Part shown: positions 34,017-43,421 of the stretch, one piece after another
How the letters are laid out: each line of letters starts with the position of its first letter
Numbering within the stretch: position 1 is the stretch's first letter
Assembly: GCA_963710735.1 (NCBI GenBank)
Contig: CAVQBN010000005.1
Span: 1 to 64,000, forward strand
Direction: 5' to 3'
Length of the DNA: 64,000 nt
From: FEN-1297 sp963710735
GTDB taxonomy: Bacteria > Bacteroidota > Ignavibacteria > Ignavibacteriales > Ignavibacteriaceae
Made by a program: the position numbers and the translations under genes
Notes under the pieces: generated by a model
Database searches by the model: none
The model's input: only the letters and a program-made list of their open reading frames with translations
What the model was told of the DNA's origin: nothing

Positions 34017-35636
34017 ATGGACTTTAATAGATTAAAAATCCCTTTTACTATAATAATACTTTTTTTAGGAATTATTCTCGGCACTCAAATTCATAAAGTA
34101 TTTTCGGACGATAATTTAAATGACAGTTTAACAAAATTTGATGACGTCCTAACATATACGCAAAAGTATTACGTTGATAAAGTTGACACACAAAAACTTG
34201 TTGTTGCTGCTATAAATGGAATGCTTGACAAGTTAGATCCTCACACCGTTTATATATCCGCAAAACAAATGCAATCCGTAGAGGAATCTTTTAAAGGTGA
34301 CTTCGATGGAATTGGAATAGAATTTCAGGTGGTTAATGATACGCTGACAGTGGTCTCGCCTATAATTGGTGGCCCCAGCTATGCACTTGGGATTATGCCG
34401 GGAGATAGAATTGTAAAAATAAATGATTCAAGTGCAGTTGGAATTACTAATGAAGAAGTAGTAACAAAATTACGCGGTACTGCCGGTTCTAAAGTAAATG
34501 TAACAATTGTACGCGCCGGCGTAAAAAAACCTTTGAATTATGAAATTACAAGAGCTAAAATACCTTTATATTCCGTTGATACTCACTTTATGTTTAATAA
34601 AACCACTGGTTATATAAGTCTTTCAAAATTTTCAGAAACTACTTTTGATGAGATGACTAAAGCATTATCTGATTTAAAGAAGCAAGGAATGCAGCAGCTA
34701 GTTTTAGATTTGAGAGGAAATCCAGGCGGACTTTTAGATCAGGCAGTTAAAGTTGCAAATTTATTTATAGACGGCGGTAAAAAAATTGTTTACACAAAAG
34801 GTAGAAAATCTGAATTTGATGAAGAGTATGATGCTGACGAGCCAGCGCCATATAAAAATCTTCCATTGATAATTTTAGTAAATGACGGGAGCGCTTCTGC
34901 CAGTGAAATTGTTTCGGGAGCTATGCAGGATTGGGACAGAGCCTTAATTGTTGGAGAAACAACATTCGGCAAAGGACTTGTTCAGAGACAATATCCTTTG
35001 CCTGATAACTCTGCTTTGAGACTAACTATTGCCAGGTACTACACTCCTTCAGGCAGACTTATTCAAAGAGATTATAAGGATTTGAAAAATTTTAAAGTTT
35101 ATTATGAAGATGCTGGAAAAAATAATGAGCCGAGCGGGAATAATATTGAGCATAAAGCAGAAGCAAAGGCTGATTCAGCTTTACCTAAATTCAAGACCCA
35201 TGATGGCAGAACCGTTTATGGCGGAGGAGGGATTACACCGGATTTTATAATTCCTTCAGCTAAAATTTCGGATTACACAATCGATTTAATGAAAAAGAAT
35301 ATTTTTTATCAATATACTTTAAATTATTTGGATGCTAATAAAAACAATATCAAAAAAGAGTATGGGAATAATCTAAATAAGTTCGTTAACGAATTTTCTT
35401 TTTCGCAAAATGATTTAAATAACCTGATTAAATTTGCAAGTTCTAAAGGAATAAAATATTCCGAAAAAGATTTTAATAAAGATAAAGATTATATAGTAGC
35501 AAGATTAAAAGCTGAAGTCGCTAGATCTTTCTGGCAGAATAAAGGATGGTACGAGGTAATTTTAAGAGTTGATAACCAATTTCTAAAAGCAGCTACATTA
35601 TTTAACGAAGCCATTAAATTGGCCGGGTTAAAATGA
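34017..35636 (+). CDS. C-terminal processing peptidase (S41, CtpA/Prc)
   Basis: A 539-residue protease. An N-terminal membrane anchor or signal (about 8-25) precedes a PDZ domain (about 90-170, with GIGIEFQVVNDTLTV and IMPGDRIVKIND). The catalytic domain has the Ser in GSASASEIVSG (about 291-301) and the catalytic Lys in GETTFGKGLVQ (K319). It trims C-terminal tails of periplasmic proteins. In other bacteria S41 proteases process envelope hydrolases and lipoproteins. The last bases overlap the next gene by four bases. Confidence 0.95.
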   Translation: MDFNRLKIPFTIIILFLGIILGTQIHKVFSDDNLNDSLTKFDDVLTYTQKYYVDKVDTQKLVVAAINGMLDKLDPHTVYISAKQMQSVEESFKGDFDGIGIEFQVVNDTLTVVSPIIGGPSYALGIMPGDRIVKINDSSAVGITNEEVVTKLRGTAGSKVNVTIVRAGVKKPLNYEITRAKIPLYSVDTHFMFNKTTGYISLSKFSETTFDEMTKALSDLKKQGMQQLVLDLRGNPGGLLDQAVKVANLFIDGGKKIVYTKGRKSEFDEEYDADEPAPYKNLPLIILVNDGSASASEIVSGAMQDWDRALIVGETTFGKGLVQRQYPLPDNSALRLTIARYYTPSGRLIQRDYKDLKNFKVYYEDAGKNNEPSGNNIEHKAEAKADSALPKFKTHDGRTVYGGGGITPDFIIPSAKISDYTIDLMKKNIFYQYTLNYLDANKNNIKKEYGNNLNKFVNEFSFSQNDLNNLIKFASSKGIKYSEKDFNKDKDYIVARLKAEVARSFWQNKGWYEVILRVDNQFLKAATLFNEAIKLAGLK

Positions 35637-36460
35637 AAAAATGGTATAAAATATTTATCCCATTTCTATTTTTATTTTTTTTTGTCGCTCTAACTCGTTC
35701 GCCTGTAGAAAAAGTTTATAAAGGCTATGTTCCTCAAACCAAACAGTTTGAAGTAGGAGAAGAATTAACATATGTAGTAAGTTATTCCTTTATAAAACTT
35801 GGTGAAATTAAAATCATTGTTAAAAACAAGAAAACAATAAAAGGAAAAACTTTTTACAGTACAATCGCCTACATGGATTCATACTCGGGGATCCCATTCG
35901 TTGATCTTCACATGATTTATGAAAGCACTATAAATCCCGATTATTATTCTTCGTTTTTTCGCGGCATTGTAAAAAAAGAAGATTATACAACCTTTACCAA
36001 TTATTACTTTAAATATGACAGCTCTTTGATAAGAATAAAAAAGGGGAAAACGGACCCATATCAACTCTGGACTGATTCTACTACTTCAGCAGATACTCAA
36101 TATCAGGATGGATTATCAATTCTCTTTTTTGCTAGGATATTAAGCGGAACCGGTGACTCGGTTGAAGTCCCTTGTTTTGTGAATGAGAAAAAAGTTTTTA
36201 CAAAAATATATTCCGCTAAAGAAGTATCCGGGGTGTCGGTTGATGGATTAGATTATGAAGTTGCCTGCCAAAAATTAGACGGGAATATGAACTTCATAAG
36301 TGTATTTGGTTTGACCGGTTACTTTGAGGGCTGGTTTACTGATGATGAGGCATCAGTTCCGGTTGTAGCAAAATTAAAAGTTATTATTGGCAATGTAAAA
36401 GTTGAATTAAAATCATGGAAGAGGCCTGGATGGACGCCGCCGAAATTCGAAAGAAATTAA
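35633..36460 (+). CDS. DUF3108 domain-containing protein
   Basis: A 275-residue exported protein with an N-terminal hydrophobic helix. The middle has the family pattern FEVGEELTYVVSYSFIKLGEIKI and SYSGIPFVDLHMIYES. It is beta-rich and ends with VKVELKSWKRPGWTPP. DUF3108 proteins are widespread in Bacteroidota and have no settled function. The ATG overlaps the S41 stop, so the pair is co-translated, which hints at a shared envelope task. Confidence 0.86.
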   Translation: MKKWYKIFIPFLFLFFFVALTRSPVEKVYKGYVPQTKQFEVGEELTYVVSYSFIKLGEIKIIVKNKKTIKGKTFYSTIAYMDSYSGIPFVDLHMIYESTINPDYYSSFFRGIVKKEDYTTFTNYYFKYDSSLIRIKKGKTDPYQLWTDSTTSADTQYQDGLSILFFARILSGTGDSVEVPCFVNEKKVFTKIYSAKEVSGVSVDGLDYEVACQKLDGNMNFISVFGLTGYFEGWFTDDEASVPVVAKLKVIIGNVKVELKSWKRPGWTPPKFERN

Positions 36461-36999
36461 ATGATGAGATTAAATTATTCCCTTATCTAGACACTTTTCC
36501 CAAAATACATAAAAATGTGTTTTTAGCCTCAGGTGTAAAGATAATAGGTGATGTAAATATTTTGAAAGATTCAAGTGTTTGGTATAACACAGTAATTAGA
36601 GGAGACGTTAATTATATTAGGATTGGAGAAATGACTAATATTCAAGATTGTTCAATGTTGCATGTAACAAATAATCGTTTCCCATTAAATATTGGAAATA
36701 GTGTTACTATTGGACACTCTGTAACTTTGCATGGATGCACTTTAAAAGATTTATGTTTAATTGGTATGGGTGCCGTAATTCTTGATGGCGCGAAAATTGA
36801 GGAAAAATCTATGGTTGCAGCTGGGGCAGTGGTTAAACCAAATTTTATAATACCGAGCGGTACTTTAGCGGCTGGTGTTCCGGCTAAAGTTGTTAGAGAT
36901 TTAACGAAGGATGAAATTGATGAATTTGAAAAATCAGCTTTGAGATACAAAAAATATGCTGAAATTTCTATTCAATCATTAAATAAATATAATTATTAA
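36415..36999 (+). CDS. Gamma-carbonic-anhydrase-like hexapeptide-repeat protein
   Basis: A 194-residue left-handed beta-helix protein of the gamma-CA/PaaY type. Zinc ligands are probably the His in SMLHVTNN and the two in IGHSVTLHGC. The hexapeptide pattern runs through GDVNILKDSSVWYNTVIRGD to AGAVVKPN. The start may be the ATG at 36415 or, five codons later, the one at 36430; both lie inside the previous gene. It may interconvert CO2 and bicarbonate or act on acyl substrates. Activity is inferred from the family only. Confidence 0.87.
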   Translation: MEEAWMDAAEIRKKLNDEIKLFPYLDTFPKIHKNVFLASGVKIIGDVNILKDSSVWYNTVIRGDVNYIRIGEMTNIQDCSMLHVTNNRFPLNIGNSVTIGHSVTLHGCTLKDLCLIGMGAVILDGAKIEEKSMVAAGAVVKPNFIIPSGTLAAGVPAKVVRDLTKDEIDEFEKSALRYKKYAEISIQSLNKYNY

Positions 37000-37000
37000 C

Positions 37001-37870
37001 ATGTATATTAAATTTTGGGGCACAAGAGGGTCGATTCCAGTTCCAGGCAATAATACACTTAAATATGGTGGGAATACATCCTGTGTTGAGATTGGTTTAA
37101 GTAACAATAAATTACTCGTTCTAGATGCCGGAAGCGGAATTAGAGAACTTGGTAAATATTTGGTAAGTAATGGGTTTCATGATCCCATTGATGTCTTATT
37201 CAGTCATTATCACTGGGACCATATCCAGGGAATTCCTTTCTTTTTGCCGTTATTTTTTAAAGAAAATAAAGTAAATTTTTATGGTGAAGCCAGCAATGGA
37301 GAAAAAATTAAAGATATTCTCGGATGCCAGATGACTTCAAATTATTTCCCTATAAGTATTGACGAAATGAATGCTCAAATTATTTATCATGACATAAAGC
37401 CATTTTATAATTATGAAATTCATGGTATAAAATTGGAAACTTTTAGAGCAAATCATTCAGCACCAACAATTTCGTATAAAATTACTGAAGGTGATAAAAC
37501 TATTGTTTATTTAACTGACAATGAATTAGTTATAGATGATTCCTCCAAAAAAAATATTTATGATAATTTATTAGAATCCAATAAAGATTTGATGGATTTT
37601 TGTTCCGGCTGTGATTATTTAATCCATGACTCTATGTATGATGAAGCGAGTTTGATGGGTAAAAAGGGCTGGGGCCACTCGGCAAATATAACACTTGCAT
37701 ATTTTGGAATATTATCGCAAGTTAAAAACTTAATTTTATTTCATTATAATCCGGATTATACTGATGATAAAATTGATCAATTACTTAATGAGACGAATAA
37801 AGTTTTGAAAGATGAAAATTCAGAGGTCCAATGTATTGCAGCAAAGGAAGGTTTAAGAATAGATTGTTAA
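37001..37870 (+). CDS. MBL-fold metallo-hydrolase
   Basis: A 289-residue metallo-beta-lactamase-fold protein. The N-terminus reads KFWGTRGSIPVPG, typical of the RNase Z/PhnP-like subgroup. The metal motif is SHYHWDHIQG (HxHxDH). Further ligands are likely in NHSAPTISYK, LTDNE and FHYNPDYTDD. It may be a cyclic-nucleotide or phosphodiester hydrolase, but the substrate cannot be told. It starts one base after the gamma-CA-like gene. Confidence 0.88.
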   Translation: MYIKFWGTRGSIPVPGNNTLKYGGNTSCVEIGLSNNKLLVLDAGSGIRELGKYLVSNGFHDPIDVLFSHYHWDHIQGIPFFLPLFFKENKVNFYGEASNGEKIKDILGCQMTSNYFPISIDEMNAQIIYHDIKPFYNYEIHGIKLETFRANHSAPTISYKITEGDKTIVYLTDNELVIDDSSKKNIYDNLLESNKDLMDFCSGCDYLIHDSMYDEASLMGKKGWGHSANITLAYFGILSQVKNLILFHYNPDYTDDKIDQLLNETNKVLKDENSEVQCIAAKEGLRIDC

Positions 37871-37904
37871 AATATGTTAATAATGGTTAAATTTTTAAAG
37901 TATT

Positions 37905-38339
37905 GTGGTTAAGAATTTAAGTATAAATTTTGCTAGAAATGTTGGCGTAGAGAAAATAATTTTGCATAATTTAGTTCATTATATTAAAAACGAATTAAAT
38001 TTCAGTATCTCATCTTTAATAATTAATTTCATTTCAGCTGAACTAATCACTAAAATCAATAAGAGCTACCTTGACCATCATTACTCAACGGACATAATTA
38101 CATTTAATTATACCGGAAATCACAGCTTATTAGATGGTGAATTATATATTTCAGTTGAGGATGCTTGTAATAATGCAAAAAAGTATGGTGTTTCTGCAAA
38201 ATATGAGTATTTTAGATTAGTGATACATGGTATTTTGCATTTGTTAAATTATGATGATTTAAATAAAGTTGATAAAATAACTATGAAAAGAATGGAAAAT
38301 AAATTAGTAAAAGGATTTAATAATTACATTAAAGGGTAA
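37905..38339 (+). CDS. ybeY: Endoribonuclease YbeY
   Basis: A 144-residue YbeY that matures 16S rRNA ends and takes part in ribosome quality control. The metal site reads HGILHLLNYDD, where the third His ligand of the Escherichia coli enzyme is replaced by Asp, as in many Bacteroidota. DIITFNY and DGELYISVEDA are conserved upstream segments. The GTG start at 37905 lacks a strong ribosome-binding site. It is followed by smg and topA. Confidence 0.93.
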   Translation: MVKNLSINFARNVGVEKIILHNLVHYIKNELNFSISSLIINFISAELITKINKSYLDHHYSTDIITFNYTGNHSLLDGELYISVEDACNNAKKYGVSAKYEYFRLVIHGILHLLNYDDLNKVDKITMKRMENKLVKGFNNYIKG

Positions 38340-38347
38340 GTATTTTT

Positions 38348-38806
38348 ATGACCGGTGAGTTAGTTGAAATATTAGAAAAGCTTGTTCAAGCTATAAATAA
38401 CGATTATTCATTTGAAGAAGTTGAACTGTTTATTAATTTTGAAGATAAAGTTAATAAAACAGTAATTGCAGCTGCATATAGCTGGATTTATGAAAAACTA
38501 TTGAGAGAATATTATCAGAAAAAGGAACTTAAAACTAATACTTCAAAAAGTGTTAGAATTTTATCTGAAGAAGAAATATCGACAATTGGGTTGCATAATT
38601 ATGATTATATTTTACATTTCTACAATATCGGTTTGATAAATAACAACGAATTCGATATGATTATAGATCAAATTAAACTATTTCCAGAAGAATCCAGATC
38701 AATCGAAAATTTAAATATGCTAATATTATCGGTGTTTTTAGACTTGGATGATATTTCCACTCCGGGAAGTAGATATTTATTGTATTCATCCGACACTATC
38801 AATTAA
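38348..38806 (+). CDS. smg: DUF494/Smg-family protein
   Basis: A 152-residue mostly helical protein. The central segment SVRILSEEEISTIGLHNYDYILHFYNIGLI follows the Smg/DUF494 pattern of R-x-L, then EE and a leucine-rich helix. In proteobacteria smg lies beside topA, and the same neighbour is found here, which supports the call. Its function is not established. The N- and C-termini are diverged from the proteobacterial form, so confidence is moderate. Confidence 0.7.
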   Translation: MTGELVEILEKLVQAINNDYSFEEVELFINFEDKVNKTVIAAAYSWIYEKLLREYYQKKELKTNTSKSVRILSEEEISTIGLHNYDYILHFYNIGLINNNEFDMIIDQIKLFPEESRSIENLNMLILSVFLDLDDISTPGSRYLLYSSDTIN

Positions 38807-38821
38807 CAGAGAAAAATAAAA

Positions 38822-41152
38822 ATGGTAAAAAATCTTGTTCTTGTTGAATCTCCATCAAAAGCAAAAACGATTAATAAATATTTGGGAAAAGATTATATTG
38901 TTGAGGCAACGGTAGGCCATATTAGAAATTTGCCAAAAACAAAACTTGGGGTAGATGTTGACAATAATTTCATTCCACAATATGTTACTATTAGGGGGAA
39001 GGGAGATATAATAAAAAAAATAAAAAGCCTGGCTTCCAAAAGTAAAAAAATTTATATTGCTACTGACCCTGATCGCGAGGGTGAAGCTATTGCACAAGAT
39101 GTTGCAGATATTTTAAATTCAGACTCAAGTTCAAAAATTCATCGTGTTTTGTTTAACGAAATAACTAAAACCGGTGTTAAAAGGGCAATGGAATCTCCAC
39201 GAACAATTGATGAAAATCTTGTTTCTTCACAAAGAGCTAGAAGAGTGATGGATAGGATAATCGGCTACAAAATAACTCCTTTTTTGTGGAAAGCAGTTAT
39301 TGAAATGTCGGGAAGTGCATCTATCTCAGCCGGAAGAGTTCAATCAGTTGCGTTAAAATTAATCTGTGACAGAGAAGCTGAAATTGACAAGTTTATTCAA
39401 ACAGAGTATTGGTCAATTTGGGCAGTATTTGCAACTGAAAAGGGTGAATCTTTTAAAGCAAAGTTATTTAGCATTGCAAGTAAAGACATTAGAATTCAAC
39501 CCAAACCCATCATGACTGAAGATGATTGGAAAGAGTTCATAGATCAATATATAGCTCTTCAAGATGAAAAAGAAGCAACAAAATATTTTGACCAAATCAG
39601 TGCTAAAAAATATTTTGAGATTACAAATATTTCAAAAAGGAATTCAAAACGAAATCCTCCGCCTCCATTTATAACAAGTGCTTTACAAGCTGAAGCTTCG
39701 AGAACTCTTCGTATGCGTCCAAAGCAGACAATGGTTTTAGCTCAAAAATTATACGAGGGTGTTGAATTAGGTAAAGAAGGTCTCCAAGGATTAATTACTT
39801 ATATGAGAACTGATTCTACAAGAATTAGTGATGAAATGATCACTTCGGTACGAGATTTCATCAAAGAAAAATTCGGAGCGGAATATATTCCAAATAGTCC
39901 CAACAATCATGTGAAAAAAAATAAGGCAAATGTACAGGATGCTCATGAAGCAATAAGACCTACTTCTTTACAGTATCCACCGGAATCTGTAAAACAGTAT
40001 TTAGATAATAAATCTTATAAACTTTACGAATTAATCTGGAAACGCTTTGTAGCATCTCAAATGAATCCGGCTTTAATGGAAACGACGGTAATTGAAATTA
40101 GTGCGGATGAGTTTTTGTTCAAAGCGTTTGGAAACGCTATAAAATTTAAAGGCTATATGCAGGTTTATGAGGAAATCGTTGAGAAAAAAGAAAATGCAGA
40201 GGAAAAAGAAGAATACAGAAATGATACAATCCCGATTGGTCTTGAGAAGGGCCTTGAGCTAAAACTAAATGAATTAAAAAAGACACAACATTTTACAAAA
40301 CCGCCGGCTAGGTTTACTGAAAGTACACTAATAAAAGAATTAGAAGGGAAAGGCATTGGGCGACCAAGCACTTATTCACTTATTGTCGGAACCATTCAAG
40401 ATAGAAAATATGTTGATCAGGTTGAAAGAAAATTAATTCCTACTAAATTAGGTAAAGAAGTTAATAAAATATTGGTGAAAAATTTTCCTAATATAATTAA
40501 TGAAGATTTTACCGCTGCAATGGAAAATGAGCTTGATCAAATTGCTCAAGGCGAGAATGAATATATAAAGGTTTTGAATGATTTTTATCAACCATTTTCA
40601 ATTGCTCTGAAGAACGTAGAAAAAAATGTCGAAAAAATTCTCTGTGACAAGTGCGGTGGAGAAATGGAAATAAAATTCGGCCGTTTTGGCAGATACCTTG
40701 CATGTTCTAATTATCCTGAATGTAAAAACATAAAATCATTTAAAGATATTGCTGCTCAAAATCAGGAGCCGGAATATACAGGTGGCACTTGTGACAAGTG
40801 CGGATCAAGAACAGTTTTTAGAAATGGTAAATTCGGAAGATTTATAGGCTGTGAAAAATACCCTGAATGCGATTATGTTAAGAATATTACTCTTGGTGTA
40901 AAATGTCCTAAATGTGTAGAAGGAGATATTGTAGAAAGAAAATCGAGACGCGGAAAATTATTTTATGGCTGTTCGAGATATCCGGATTGCGATTTTGTAA
41001 GCTGGTATAAACCGGTTGTACAAACATGCCCAAATAATGATTCAGAATATATGGAGAAACGATATTCTGTTAAGAAAGGTAATTATTTAAAATGCCCTAA
41101 GTGCGGTGAAGAACTGGTTCCCGAAGAAGTTGAAGAACTAGAAGGAGATTAA
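38822..41152 (+). CDS. topA: DNA topoisomerase I
   Basis: A 776-residue type IA topoisomerase. The Toprim domain has the acidic triad in TDPDREGEA (residues 81-89). The catalytic Tyr is Y327 in LITYMRTDSTRIS. At the C-terminus there are four zinc-finger units with Cys-x2-Cys spacing, from CDKCGGEMEIKFG to CPKCGEEL. It relaxes negative supercoils behind transcription. The stop overlaps the start of the Xer gene (TAATG). Confidence 0.97.
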   Translation: MVKNLVLVESPSKAKTINKYLGKDYIVEATVGHIRNLPKTKLGVDVDNNFIPQYVTIRGKGDIIKKIKSLASKSKKIYIATDPDREGEAIAQDVADILNSDSSSKIHRVLFNEITKTGVKRAMESPRTIDENLVSSQRARRVMDRIIGYKITPFLWKAVIEMSGSASISAGRVQSVALKLICDREAEIDKFIQTEYWSIWAVFATEKGESFKAKLFSIASKDIRIQPKPIMTEDDWKEFIDQYIALQDEKEATKYFDQISAKKYFEITNISKRNSKRNPPPPFITSALQAEASRTLRMRPKQTMVLAQKLYEGVELGKEGLQGLITYMRTDSTRISDEMITSVRDFIKEKFGAEYIPNSPNNHVKKNKANVQDAHEAIRPTSLQYPPESVKQYLDNKSYKLYELIWKRFVASQMNPALMETTVIEISADEFLFKAFGNAIKFKGYMQVYEEIVEKKENAEEKEEYRNDTIPIGLEKGLELKLNELKKTQHFTKPPARFTESTLIKELEGKGIGRPSTYSLIVGTIQDRKYVDQVERKLIPTKLGKEVNKILVKNFPNIINEDFTAAMENELDQIAQGENEYIKVLNDFYQPFSIALKNVEKNVEKILCDKCGGEMEIKFGRFGRYLACSNYPECKNIKSFKDIAAQNQEPEYTGGTCDKCGSRTVFRNGKFGRFIGCEKYPECDYVKNITLGVKCPKCVEGDIVERKSRRGKLFYGCSRYPDCDFVSWYKPVVQTCPNNDSEYMEKRYSVKKGNYLKCPKCGEELVPEEVEELEGD

Positions 41153-42033
41153 TGAAGATAAGCCGCGTTGTGAATGAGTACCTCGAAGATATTAAGAATA
41201 TTAAAAGATATTCTCCAAATACTGTTAAATCATATACAGAAGATTTAAATGATTTCAAGCAATATTGTGCTAATTATTCAAAATCGGAAATATCTAACAT
41301 ATCTGAAAAATTTGTCAAATCTTTCTTAATGTTTCTGAATGAAAAGGGACTGGACAAAAAATCAATTTCGCGAAAGTTAGCTACAATCAGAGGCTTATTT
41401 AAATTTGCATATCGTCAAAATTACATTGATACAAATCCGGTAATATTAATTTCCAATCCTAAAGCAAAGAGGAAACTGCCTGAGGTTGCAACAACTAATT
41501 CAATATTGGAAATATATAGACTAGCAGATGAAAATGATAATGATCCGCAATTAGTAAAAGTAATTTTTGAATTATTATACGGCTGTGCTCTTCGTGTATC
41601 TGAATTATGCAATTTAAATTTTATTGATTTAGATCTAAAAGAAAAAACCCTAAGAGTTTTAGGCAAAGGAAGAAAAATGAGGATTGTCCCGGTAGGGGGT
41701 AAATCTATAGAAGTTATTAAAGAGTATCTTGAAAATAAGAAAAGTATTAAATCGAATTTAGCACTTTTAACAAATAAGGGAGGGAAAAGAATTTATCCTA
41801 GATTAGTGCATAGGATAGTGACAAAATATTTAGGAATAGTTACTGATTTAAAAAGAAAAAGCCCACACGTTTTAAGGCATAGTGCAGCTACGCATATGTT
41901 GGACAGAGGGGCAGACTTACGTGCAGTCAAAGAAATTCTTGGACATGAAAATCTCTCAACAACTCAGATATACACTCATGTTAGTATTGAAAGGTTGAAA
42001 TCGACGTACAAAAAAGCTCATCCAAAATCCTAA
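41152..42033 (+). CDS. xerD: Tyrosine recombinase XerC/XerD
   Basis: A 293-residue tyrosine recombinase of the Xer class. The N-terminal SAM-like domain covers about 1-90. The catalytic set is R148 (CALRVSELCNL), K172, H239 and R242 (HVLRHSAATHM), H265 (LGHENLSTT) and Y274 (IYTHV). It resolves chromosome dimers at dif with FtsK. Whether it is the XerC or XerD equivalent is not certain; its position directly after topA is common for XerA/C-like genes in this phylum. It is translationally coupled to topA. Confidence 0.92.
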   Translation: MKISRVVNEYLEDIKNIKRYSPNTVKSYTEDLNDFKQYCANYSKSEISNISEKFVKSFLMFLNEKGLDKKSISRKLATIRGLFKFAYRQNYIDTNPVILISNPKAKRKLPEVATTNSILEIYRLADENDNDPQLVKVIFELLYGCALRVSELCNLNFIDLDLKEKTLRVLGKGRKMRIVPVGGKSIEVIKEYLENKKSIKSNLALLTNKGGKRIYPRLVHRIVTKYLGIVTDLKRKSPHVLRHSAATHMLDRGADLRAVKEILGHENLSTTQIYTHVSIERLKSTYKKAHPKS

Positions 42034-42049
42034 TGAAAGGGAGGTAAAT

Positions 42050-42352
42050 ATGAATATCGCGATAACAGCTAGAAAATTTAAGGCTCATGATACTTTAAAA
42101 AACTTTATAACAGGAGAAGTAAGTTCGCTTGAAAAATTCTATGATGATATTTTAGATGTGGATGTTATATTGAGTTTCCACAATAGTAAAGATAGTTTAA
42201 AATCTGCGGAAATTATTATTAAAGTTCCGGGTCAAACTTTAACAGCAACTGAAGAAACCGACGATTTTAAAAAATCCGTGAATGCTGCAATAGAAAAACT
42301 CTCAAGGCAATTAAAGAAGTTAAAAACTAAAAGGACCGCTCGGGTTAGATAA
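42050..42352 (+). CDS. hpf: Ribosome hibernation-promoting factor, short form
   Basis: A 100-residue HPF/RaiA. It begins MNIAITARKFKAHDTL and ends in a basic helix (KLSRQLKKLKTKR). The length shows it lacks the C-terminal dimer domain of long HPF. It inactivates ribosomes in stationary phase by occupying the decoding site. GGGAGG lies eight bases before the start. The stop overlaps the hprK ATG, so the pair is coupled. Confidence 0.93.
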   Translation: MNIAITARKFKAHDTLKNFITGEVSSLEKFYDDILDVDVILSFHNSKDSLKSAEIIIKVPGQTLTATEETDDFKKSVNAAIEKLSRQLKKLKTKRTARVR

Positions 42353-43362
42353 TGAAGATTGATCAAAAATCAATATCCAGGAAAGAATATATAACTGTCG
42401 AATTATTGTATCAAAATGTAAAAGAAAAATTCAAATTAAAACTTTATTCAGACAGATCTGGCTTTGATAAAAAAATTCACGACCAAAATTTATACAGGCC
42501 CGGTTTGGCATTAGCCGGGTTTCTTGATTTATTCTCATATGCACGCGTTCAAGTATTTGGCAATACTGAAATGCGTTACTTAGCATCTCTTACTGATGCT
42601 GAAAAGAAAAAAACCTTGGAGCGAATTTTTCAGTTCGATATTCCATGTATTATTTTAACAGACAATAACAAACCTTTTCCTTTGCTAACAGATCTTGCAA
42701 ATAAAAAACATATTCCCTTATTTGGCTCCGAATTTGACACCACAAAGCTTGTCTATCTTGTTGGAGACTTCTTAGACGATCAATTTGCACCCAGAATATC
42801 AATCCACGGATCATTCGTTGATGTATATGGCGTTGGTATATTATTTGTTGGGAAATCGGGTATTGGCAAAAGTGAGGTTGCTCTAGATTTAATTGAAAGA
42901 GGGCATAGGCTTGTCGCCGACGATATTATAATATTAACTAAAAAAGGTGAAGGTATCTTAATTGGATCCGGAACTAATTTAGTTAAACATTTTATGGAAA
43001 TCAGAGGTTTGGGCCTAATTGATGTTGAGAGAATGTTTGGAATTAGGGCAATAAGGTACCAGAAACGGCTTGAAATAATTGTTGAACTTGAAGTCTGGGA
43101 TGATAAAGCAGAATATACCAGAACAGGTCTTGACGGTAATTTTTTAACGATTTCCAACATTGAAATACCTTACATTAAATTGCCTATTTTGCCAGGTAAA
43201 AATATTACTGTTATTTCTGAAGTAATTAGCTTAAATTATCTTCTAAAACATTATGGTTATGATGCGGCTGGGTATTTTCAGCAAAAATTAACCAGGCGTT
43301 TGAAAAACAAAGGGAAAGATAATTTAAGAGGTGTTGATTATTTTGAACATGATTTTGAATAA
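42352..43362 (+). CDS. hprK: HPr kinase/phosphorylase
   Basis: A 336-residue HprK. The P-loop GKSGIGKS lies at about residues 167-174, followed by the conserved acidic DDI at about 193. MEIRGLGLIDVERMFG is the family signature. It phosphorylates HPr on Ser to control carbon use, but no PTS genes are in this window, so the substrate here is uncertain. The hpf-hprK order resembles the proteobacterial hpf-ptsN-hprK arrangement. Confidence 0.94.
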   Translation: MKIDQKSISRKEYITVELLYQNVKEKFKLKLYSDRSGFDKKIHDQNLYRPGLALAGFLDLFSYARVQVFGNTEMRYLASLTDAEKKKTLERIFQFDIPCIILTDNNKPFPLLTDLANKKHIPLFGSEFDTTKLVYLVGDFLDDQFAPRISIHGSFVDVYGVGILFVGKSGIGKSEVALDLIERGHRLVADDIIILTKKGEGILIGSGTNLVKHFMEIRGLGLIDVERMFGIRAIRYQKRLEIIVELEVWDDKAEYTRTGLDGNFLTISNIEIPYIKLPILPGKNITVISEVISLNYLLKHYGYDAAGYFQQKLTRRLKNKGKDNLRGVDYFEHDFE

Positions 43363-43379
43363 ATAAATGAATAATACAC

Positions 43380-43408
43380 TTGACAAATAAATCTTAATTT
43401 TTTAGATT
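43380..43408 (+). promoter_or_regulatory. Sigma-70-type promoter before the M23 peptidase gene
   Basis: TTGACA (43380-43385), a 17-base spacer, and TAGATT (43403-43408) fit the -35/-10 consensus, with a perfect -35 and a 4/6 -10. The ATG lies 13 bases after the -10, so the mRNA leader would be very short. Confidence 0.5.
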
Positions 43409-43421
43409 CCGACCTCTATTT

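Noticed and set aside
38855..40703. - strand ORFs inside topA
   Set aside because: They are shadows of the topA frame with implausible amino-acid composition.
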